Below the pieces are notes generated by a model. That model was not told the DNA's origin. It searched no databases and saw only the letters and a list, made by a program, of their open reading frames with translations. Of a DNA stretch of 7,650 nt, positions 1-5,197 are shown piece after piece (position 1 is the first letter of the stretch; each line of letters begins with the position of its first letter). Where the stretch lies: positions 1 to 7,650 of the forward strand of contig DXXH01000102.1 of NCBI GenBank assembly GCA_019416395.1. The letters run 5' to 3'. This stretch comes from Clostridiales bacterium. Its GTDB lineage: Bacteria; Bacillota; Clostridia; Oscillospirales; Acutalibacteraceae. The position numbers and the translations under genes are program-made.

Positions 1-684
1 TACGAGTTTGACGAGAAGCCCAAGGTGCCCAAGAGCAATAAGGCTTCCATGGGCATTTATGTGTTCACCTGGGACAAGCTGCGCAAGTATCTCCAGGAGG
101 ACGAAAACGATCCCAAGAGCCAGAACGACTTTGGCAAGAACGTGCTGCCTGCCATGCTGAATGCTGGCGAGCCCATGTACGCTTACCGGTTTGAGGGCTA
201 CTGGAAAGACGTGGGTACCATTGAGAGTCTGTGGGAATCCAACATGGATTTGCTGGATCCCAATGTGCCGCTGGATCTTAACGACAGCGAGTGGCGTATC
301 TACTCCCGCAACCCGGTCATGCCTCCTCACTATGTGGCTAAAGGCGCGACCATTCAGAACTCCTTGGCAGCAGAAGGCTGCAACGTGTATGGCACGGTGG
401 ATTTCTCGGTGCTGTTTGCGGGCGTGTATGTAGCTCCCGGCGCTGTGGTGCGGGATTCCATTATCATGCCCGGCGCCCGGATTGAGGAAGGCGCCCAGGT
501 GCAGTACGCCATCGTGGCGGAAAATTCCGTGGTCGGGGCTGGGGCCGTTGTGGGCCAGCGTCCCGAAGACGTAGAGAACAAAGAAGACTGGGGCGTGGCC
601 GTCATCGGCCCGGGCTGCACATTGGCAGCGGGTTCCGTGGTACCCCCCAAAGCGATGATCGATGCTGAGGAGGTGGAGAAGTGA
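1..684 (+). CDS. glgC: Glucose-1-phosphate adenylyltransferase, catalytic subunit GlgC (3' part, cut by window edge)
   Basis: This is the C-terminal 227 residues of ADP-glucose pyrophosphorylase; the reading frame is open from base 1, so the start lies upstream. The enzyme makes ADP-glucose and pyrophosphate from ATP and glucose-1-phosphate, the committed step of bacterial glycogen synthesis in the cytoplasm. Visible landmarks, in residues from base 1, are EKP at 5-7 (its Lys corresponds to the glucose-1-phosphate-binding Lys195 of the E. coli enzyme), SMGIYVF at 16-22 and YWKDVGT at 67-73, all typical of the catalytic domain. From about residue 101 come repeated hydrophobic-Gly-Ala/Val turns typical of the left-handed beta-helix domain, ending in GSVVPP at 211-216. 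The nucleotide-binding N-terminus and catalytic Asp142 region are outside the window. These intact substrate motifs mark it as the catalytic partner of the GlgD encoded next. The GTG at base 25 is internal and is not the true start. Confidence 0.95.
   Translation, partial: YEFDEKPKVPKSNKASMGIYVFTWDKLRKYLQEDENDPKSQNDFGKNVLPAMLNAGEPMYAYRFEGYWKDVGTIESLWESNMDLLDPNVPLDLNDSEWRIYSRNPVMPPHYVAKGATIQNSLAAEGCNVYGTVDFSVLFAGVYVAPGAVVRDSIIMPGARIEEGAQVQYAIVAENSVVGAGAVVGQRPEDVENKEDWGVAVIGPGCTLAAGSVVPPKAMIDAEEVEK
668..673 (+). promoter_or_regulatory. Ribosome binding site of glgD, inside the glgC 3' end
   Basis: AGGAGG lies within the last codons of glgC. Its spacing is 7 bases to GTG 681 and 10 bases to ATG 684. 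By spacing alone the GTG is slightly favoured; by codon preference the ATG is. Either choice gives a stop/start overlap and implies coupled translation of the two ADP-glucose pyrophosphorylase subunits in fixed proportion. Confidence 0.75.
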
Positions 685-1796
685 TGCGCGGCAACGACGT
701 GATTGGCATTTTGTTTGCCTATGTACATGAAGAGCGGGTGCGTGAGCTGACCCAGAACCGTGTGATGGCTTCTGTTCCTTATGGTGGCCGTTACCGTTTG
801 GTGGATTTCCCCTTGTCCAACATGGTGAATTCCGGAATCAACAAGGTAGGCGTCATCACCGAACAGAATTACCAGTCCCTGATGGATCATTTGGGCTCGG
901 GCAAAGCCTGGGACCTGTCCCGGAAGCGGGAAGGACTGTATTTGCTGCCGCCCTTTGGCGCTGAGACCATGCGTACCGAGGGAAAAATCAGTTCCTTGGC
1001 GTCCATTATGCGGTTTTTGAAGAACTCCCACGAGGAGTATATCCTTCTTTCCGATTGCGATACAGTGGCCAATATCGATTACAAGGAAGTGTTCCAGCTC
1101 CATACGGAAAAGGAAGCGGACATCACCATTGTGTACCGCCATGGCACTTCTCCCGATACAGACAAGAACGTGGTTTACACCGTGGATCCGGAAGGGTTTA
1201 TCCGGGATATGGTGGTCAAACGGGGCAGCGATACCGACTGCAACTTTGGCATGGGTATGTGCCTGATCAGCCGGAAGCGCCTGATGGCCATGATCGAAGA
1301 GTGCATGGGCCGGAACCTGTACGACTTTGACCGGGATCTTCTCCAGCGGAATCTGCCGGAGATGCGGGTGGTCGGCTACGAGTTTACCGGGGCAGCGTAC
1401 TGCATTTCCTCTTTGGGCAGCTATTTCAAGGCCAATATGGCTTTGATGGAACCCAAGGTGCGTTCTCAACTTTTCGACGCCAGCCGTCCTATTTACACCA
1501 AGGTGCGGGATGATATGCCTACCCGGTATGGTCTGGGCTCCGTGGTGTCCAATTCCATTGTGGCAGACGGCTGCCTGGTGGAAGGGGAAGTGGAAAATTG
1601 CGTGCTGTTCCGAGGCGTGCAGGTACACAAGGGCGCTAAGCTGCGCAATTGCGTGATCATGCAGGACTCGATCATCGGGGAAAACAGCCGGTTGGATTAC
1701 GTTGTGGCGGATAAGGACACCATCTTTGATCCCAACCGTACTCTGATGGGCTATCAGACCTATCCCGTGTTCGTTGCCAAGGGCAGCAAGGTGTAA
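684..1796 (+). CDS. glgD: Glucose-1-phosphate adenylyltransferase, GlgD-type subunit
   Basis: The protein has 370 residues, the usual GlgD length, and is the partner subunit that in Firmicutes forms a hetero-oligomer with GlgC and raises its activity. The nucleotidyltransferase fold is recognisable from VPYGGRYRLVDFPLSN at 31-46 and the C-terminal beta-helix hexapeptides at about 285-345. Catalytic signatures of GlgC are degraded: the glycine-rich GGxGxRL loop is replaced by FAYVHEERV at 11-19, the EKP glucose-1-phosphate motif is missing before GMGMCLIS at 189-196, and YWKDVGT is replaced by YCISSLGS at 239-246. An Asp remains at 125, near where GlgC has its catalytic Asp. The gene is translationally coupled to glgC: ATG at 684 shares a base with the glgC TGA, and an in-frame GTG at 681 is an alternative start adding one residue. 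AGGAGG at 668-673 lies 7 bases before the GTG and 10 before the ATG, so the start is uncertain by one codon. Confidence 0.93.
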   Translation: MRGNDVIGILFAYVHEERVRELTQNRVMASVPYGGRYRLVDFPLSNMVNSGINKVGVITEQNYQSLMDHLGSGKAWDLSRKREGLYLLPPFGAETMRTEGKISSLASIMRFLKNSHEEYILLSDCDTVANIDYKEVFQLHTEKEADITIVYRHGTSPDTDKNVVYTVDPEGFIRDMVVKRGSDTDCNFGMGMCLISRKRLMAMIEECMGRNLYDFDRDLLQRNLPEMRVVGYEFTGAAYCISSLGSYFKANMALMEPKVRSQLFDASRPIYTKVRDDMPTRYGLGSVVSNSIVADGCLVEGEVENCVLFRGVQVHKGAKLRNCVIMQDSIIGENSRLDYVVADKDTIFDPNRTLMGYQTYPVFVAKGSKV

Positions 1797-1891
1797 TTTC
1801 CTCTGCCTGCTCCCGCGCCGTCAGGCTCACAGCGGGGCGGCCCTGGTGGACCCCGGGGAAGCGGGTATGGAAATTGTGTGAGCGGAAAGCT

Positions 1892-1895
1892 GAGG
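1892..1895 (+). promoter_or_regulatory. glgA: Ribosome binding site that decides the glgA start
   Basis: GAGG stands six bases before ATG 1902. Together with the family-typical N-terminus MKVLF it supports this ATG over the upstream in-frame GTG at 1878. Confidence 0.65.
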
Positions 1896-1901
1896 TACAT
1901 T

Positions 1902-3329
1902 ATGAAAGTTCTGTTTTGCGCCAGTGAGGCGTTGCCCTTTTCCGCTACTGGCGGTTTGGCCGACGTAGCGGGGGCATTGCCCCAGGCGTTGCGGACCCGT
2001 CTTGTTGGCTGCCGTGTGGTAGTTCCGCTGTATGACGGGATCTCCCAAGAGCTGCGGGATCAGATGCACTTTGTCACCAGCATCAGCGTGCCGGTGGCGT
2101 GGCGGCGGCAGTACTGCGGTATCTTTGAGGCCAAGGTGAACAACGTCATCTATTATCTCATCGACAACCAGTATTACTTTAAGCGCAGCGGCATCTACGG
2201 TCATTTTGACGACGCGGAGCGGTTTGCGTTTTTCTCCCGGGCGATTCTGGAGATGCTTCCGTATATAGATTTCAAACCGGACATCATCCACACCAACGAC
2301 TGGCAGACCGCATTGGTGCCTGTTTATTACCGGCTGTTCTATGCCAACAACGAGTGGTATTCCGGCATCAAGACGCTGTTTACCATTCACAATATCCAGT
2401 ATCAGGGCCAGTATGGCAAAGAGATCCTGGAAGACGTGTTTGGCATTCCCAACTATGAGAGCCAGCTGTTGGAATATGATAGATGCGTCAATCTGATGAA
2501 AGGCGCCATCGAGTGCGCCAACTGGGTCTCTACCGTAAGCCCCACCTATGCCCAGGAAATTCTGGATCCCTGGTTTGCCCATAAGCTGGATCCCATTCTG
2601 CGGGAGCGCAGCTGGAAGCTTTCCGGCATTTTGAACGGCATTGATACGGTGAATTACGACCCTGCCACCGATCCCAACATTTACGCCCATTATTCCCGGG
2701 AAGACCGTTCGGGTAAAGCGGAGAATAAGCAGAAGCTCCAGGAGCGTCTGTGCATTGAAGTGAATCCCGACTTGCCTTTGGTGGGTATGGTGACCCGCCT
2801 GGTATCCCATAAGGGACTTGACCTGGTAAAAGAGGGCATTGACAATGTGATGGAATATTCCAACGCTCAGTTCGTGGTGTTGGGTAGCGGTGACTTGGAG
2901 TATGAGAACTATTTCAAGTGGATGCAGGAAAAGTATCCCGGCCGGTTTGTCATGTGCCTGGGCTTTGTGCCTGAGTTGTCCCGGAAAATTTATGCTGGGT
3001 CGGATATTTTCCTGATGCCTTCCAAGAGTGAGCCTTGCGGCTTGTCTCAGATGATCGCTTTGCGGTATGGCTCCATACCGGTAGTCCGGGAAACGGGCGG
3101 CTTAAAGGATTCCATCACCGATAGCGGCGACGGCCAGGGGAATGGTTTTACGTTCAAGACCTACAATACCGGGGATATGCTTCATTCCCTGCACCGTGCC
3201 ATTTACGCGTACAATGCCGACAAAGAAGGCTGGGGCGTTTTAGTAGACCGGGCAATGGGCTGTGATAACAGCTGGGGGAAATCCGCCAATGAGTATATCC
3301 GCTTGTATAAACAGATTTTAAAAGGCTAA
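1902..3329 (+). CDS. glgA: Glycogen synthase GlgA (ADP-glucose type, GT5 family)
   Basis: The protein has 475 residues, the normal length for bacterial GlgA. It transfers glucose from ADP-glucose to the non-reducing end of alpha-1,4-glucan in the cytoplasm. The N-terminal starch synthase domain shows ASEALPF at 7-13 and TGGLADV at 16-22, then HTNDWQTAL at 130-138, HNIQYQG at 163-169 and NGID at 245-248. The C-terminal GT-B domain shows TRLVSHKGLDLV at 298-309 (Arg and Lys that bind the sugar nucleotide), PSKSEPCGL at 373-381 (Glu377, matching the E. coli catalytic Glu) and ETGGL at 397-401. One oddity is that residue 15 is Ala where the E. coli KTGGL motif has Lys15. ATG 1902 was chosen because it gives the conserved MKVLFxASE start and has GAGG six bases upstream; the in-frame GTG at 1878 would add eight unconserved residues. 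It follows glgD after 105 bases without a terminator, so cotranscription is likely. Confidence 0.95.
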   Translation: MKVLFCASEALPFSATGGLADVAGALPQALRTRLVGCRVVVPLYDGISQELRDQMHFVTSISVPVAWRRQYCGIFEAKVNNVIYYLIDNQYYFKRSGIYGHFDDAERFAFFSRAILEMLPYIDFKPDIIHTNDWQTALVPVYYRLFYANNEWYSGIKTLFTIHNIQYQGQYGKEILEDVFGIPNYESQLLEYDRCVNLMKGAIECANWVSTVSPTYAQEILDPWFAHKLDPILRERSWKLSGILNGIDTVNYDPATDPNIYAHYSREDRSGKAENKQKLQERLCIEVNPDLPLVGMVTRLVSHKGLDLVKEGIDNVMEYSNAQFVVLGSGDLEYENYFKWMQEKYPGRFVMCLGFVPELSRKIYAGSDIFLMPSKSEPCGLSQMIALRYGSIPVVRETGGLKDSITDSGDGQGNGFTFKTYNTGDMLHSLHRAIYAYNADKEGWGVLVDRAMGCDNSWGKSANEYIRLYKQILKG

Positions 3330-3351
3330 CGATTGGGCCTGTCCTCCATAG

Positions 3352-3386
3352 AGAGAGCTTTCCATGTTTGGAAGGCTCTCTTTTTT
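3352..3386 (+). terminator. Intrinsic terminator after glgA
   Basis: A 12-bp stem (3352-3363 paired with 3370-3381, one G-U pair) encloses a six-base loop (3364-3369) and runs into a T tract at 3381-3386. It starts 22 bases after the glgA stop. This is a textbook Rho-independent terminator ending the glycogen cluster, and it separates that cluster from the promoter of the next unit. Confidence 0.93.
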
Positions 3387-3481
3387 GCTGGTGGAATATT
3401 TTGGAAGAGCCGGACAAACACGGCCTGGATTGGGAAGACTACCAGCGGGTGGGGGAAACATGTGAGGTTTGTCAGTTTTTG
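3387..3481. other. Intergenic stretch with no recognised feature
   Basis: This is the unexplained part of the 317-base gap between glgA and the next gene. Apart from a short open frame crossing it (see findings), I see no promoter, repeat or RNA signature. The rest of the gap holds a terminator on the left and, on the right, a promoter, a palindrome and a leader hairpin. Confidence 0.5.
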
Positions 3482-3510
3482 TTGTACCGTGATGGGATTC
3501 GTGATATAAT
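3482..3510 (+). promoter_or_regulatory. Extended -10 sigma-A-type promoter for the membrane-protein pair
   Basis: A perfect -10 hexamer TATAAT at 3505-3510 is preceded by TG one base upstream (TGATATAAT), the extended -10 motif. The -35 candidate TTGTAC at 3482-3487 matches consensus at three positions with an ideal 17-base spacer; a weak -35 is usual with an extended -10. Transcription would start near 3517, giving a leader of about 130 bases before ATG 3647. Its position directly downstream of the glgA terminator fits a new transcription unit. Confidence 0.78.
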
Positions 3511-3524
3511 GTTTGCAGATTCAG

Positions 3525-3534
3525 CCCCATGGGG
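3525..3534. repeat. Perfect 10-bp palindrome near the transcription start
   Basis: CCCCATGGGG is its own reverse complement and falls at about +9 to +18 relative to the predicted transcription start. It could be a protein-binding site or a 5' hairpin seed. It is short enough that chance is a real alternative. Confidence 0.35.
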
Positions 3535-3584
3535 GGAATGGGAAAATTACATGAAATGACCCACGGCGCTGATGGAGTGGAACC

Positions 3585-3607
3585 TTTTGGGAGAGAAACT
3601 CCCAGAA
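3585..3607 (+). other. Hairpin in the 5' leader of the membrane-protein pair
   Basis: The arm 3585-3593 can pair with 3599-3607 as nine base pairs including one G-U, around an AGAAA loop. The core TGGGAG/CTCCCA is perfect. No T tract follows, so it is not an intrinsic terminator by itself. It sits 24 bases upstream of the AAAGGA ribosome binding site and might influence message stability or translation. Confidence 0.4.
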
Positions 3608-3630
3608 AGCGCGGTTGGAAGGAATATTAC

Positions 3631-3636
3631 AAAGGA
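3631..3636 (+). promoter_or_regulatory. Ribosome binding site supporting start at 3647
   Basis: AAAGGA stands ten bases before ATG 3647, a slightly long but acceptable spacing. No comparable purine-rich site precedes the upstream ATG at 3572, so this site favours the shorter protein. Confidence 0.55.
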
Positions 3637-3646
3637 AACTTTGCTT

Positions 3647-5197
3647 ATGATACAAACCAGTTGGAAAGAGAGGCTTACTTCCCCGGTAGGGGAAGTGATG
3701 GCGGCCCTTTTAGTGGTACAGCCTTTGCTGGATGTGTTGTCCTATTTTATGGGGCAAGTGGATGCCACATGGCTGACTACAACATTGCGCACAGTGTTGT
3801 TGATTGCTGTGTGCCTGTATGGGTTTGCCATTACGGAGAACCGGCGGGCTTATTATGTGATGTACGGTGTGGTAGTAGGTTTTTGGCTGTTGCACATAGG
3901 GAACAGCCTGCGGCTAGGCTACCAGGATCCTGTCGGGGACGCGGCGGAGTATTTAAAACTAGTCCAATTTCCGTTGTGGACCCTGTCGTTTGTGACGTTT
4001 TTCCGTCAGCGGAAAGACCTGGATTACCGGGTTGTGGGCATGCTGGCGGCGAATTTTGGCATCATACTTCTTGTGATCGCCTTGTCCTATGTGGTCGGGA
4101 AGCCGGTTTACACCTATGATTATCCGGACCGGAATGTGTTTATTGGGATTCTAGGTTGGTTTGGTGTGGCCAATTCTCAAAGCTCGATCTTGACCCTGCT
4201 GGTGCCTCCCTTGCTGTTGTGGGGGCTGCGAAGCCGGCGGCTGTGGCAATTTTGCCTGTGCTGTCTCTTTGGGTTTGGGCTTCTGTACTTCACCGGTACC
4301 AGGCTGACCTATTACGGGGCGATTTTAATTGCCTGCGCTTTTTTGGTTTTGCTGTTGTTCCGGCGGCAACAGCTGTTGTTCTGTATTCCACTGTGTTTGG
4401 CGCTGATTGTGCTGGTGGTGTTCCGGGGAATGTCCCCCATGGCGGAGCGCCAGGCCCTGACAGCGGATTCCTATGCCATCTACCAGGAGAAGGCTGATGA
4501 GATTCTGGGAGAGGACCGGGATTACGTGTATCAGGAAGGGGAAGAAATCCCACCGGAGATTTTGGAAAAGATCACCCGGGTGTATACAGAGGTGTATGAT
4601 AAGCCGGGCCTGTATGGGGCCACGCTGTTGGAAGATTTGATCGATGAGTTTGGGCTGGAAGCCGTCATGGAGCAATACGACTACGCCACCGATCCCCAAA
4701 CGTTATACAATACCCGGGTGAAAAAATTGACCGCTATGGAAATGGTTTGGCAGGATCAGGATTTTGTCACCAAACTGGTGGGGGTGGAGTATGCCCAGTG
4801 CCATGTGGGCAGCCATATTTATGATCCGGAAAACGACTTGCCTGCCTTGCTGTATTATTACGGATATTTGGGCGTAGCCCTGTACGGAGTCTTTGCCTTG
4901 TACTTTTTTGTGGCCTGTTTGGGCGGCCTGATTCAAGATTGGAAACGGGTGCTGTGTGTGGAGTTTGGGGTGCCCGCCATGATGTTCGCCATGATGCTGG
5001 CCGGGGCGCAGTTCTCGGGACAAGTGTTGCGGAAGCCTAGCGTGACGGTTTACGGTTCTGTGGCGGCGGCACTGTTGTATGTGTATTTGCATTCCACGAA
5101 AGGTACCAGCAGGGCGATCCATGCTGGGGACCGGTTTGTGGAGCGCGGGGAAAGAAGATCGGGGATTTGGATCAGTCGCCAAGGGGGAAAGCTATGA
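3647..5197 (+). CDS. Polytopic membrane protein, O-antigen ligase/polymerase-like (first of a tandem pair)
   Basis: The protein has 516 residues with about eleven or twelve hydrophobic segments, for example around 17-37, 43-62, 69-86, 130-150, 165-192, 200-238, 242-259, 398-428, 437-458 and 465-481. A hydrophilic loop at about 260-397 separates two helix groups, and a basic tail ends the protein (482-516). The many-helix plan with one large late loop and GxG-type turns afterwards resembles the O-antigen ligase/Wzy-like superfamily, whose members join or polymerise lipid-linked glycans outside the membrane; substrate and reaction here are unknown. It is a paralogue of the next protein, sharing VVQPLLDVLSYF (23-34), PVYTYD (153-158), GWFGVAN (170-176), TGTRLTYYG (216-224), END.PA (395-400) and SG.VLR.P.VTVY (457-469). 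ATG 3647 was chosen because AAAGGA lies ten bases upstream and the N-terminus then matches the paralogue. ATG 3572 would add 25 residues and has no ribosome binding site; TTG 3641 is a minor alternative. Confidence 0.75.
   Translation: MIQTSWKERLTSPVGEVMAALLVVQPLLDVLSYFMGQVDATWLTTTLRTVLLIAVCLYGFAITENRRAYYVMYGVVVGFWLLHIGNSLRLGYQDPVGDAAEYLKLVQFPLWTLSFVTFFRQRKDLDYRVVGMLAANFGIILLVIALSYVVGKPVYTYDYPDRNVFIGILGWFGVANSQSSILTLLVPPLLLWGLRSRRLWQFCLCCLFGFGLLYFTGTRLTYYGAILIACAFLVLLLFRRQQLLFCIPLCLALIVLVVFRGMSPMAERQALTADSYAIYQEKADEILGEDRDYVYQEGEEIPPEILEKITRVYTEVYDKPGLYGATLLEDLIDEFGLEAVMEQYDYATDPQTLYNTRVKKLTAMEMVWQDQDFVTKLVGVEYAQCHVGSHIYDPENDLPALLYYYGYLGVALYGVFALYFFVACLGGLIQDWKRVLCVEFGVPAMMFAMMLAGAQFSGQVLRKPSVTVYGSVAAALLYVYLHSTKGTSRAIHAGDRFVERGERRSGIWISRQGGKL

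Noticed and set aside
354..1628. Minus-strand open frame of 424 codons opposite glgC and glgD
   Set aside because: It is a shadow of two strongly recognisable genes, with His/Gln-rich composition typical of antisense frames, no ribosome binding site and no family resemblance.
1878..1901. GTG 1878 as glgA start
   Set aside because: It would add eight residues absent from the family's usual MK(V/I)LF start, while ATG 1902 has a GAGG site at proper spacing.
1827..2810. Minus-strand open frame of 327 codons opposite glgA
   Set aside because: It lies almost entirely over a well-supported glgA and has no start signal or recognisable motif.
3469..3474. TTGTCA as -35 box for the TATAAT at 3505
   Set aside because: The spacer would be 30 bases, far too long. 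TTGTAC at 3482 with 17 bases fits better.
3529..4119. Plus-strand frame of 196 codons overlapping the first membrane gene
   Set aside because: It overlaps the paralogue-supported frame, its Cys/Gly-rich translation shows no pattern, and its ATG lacks a ribosome binding site.
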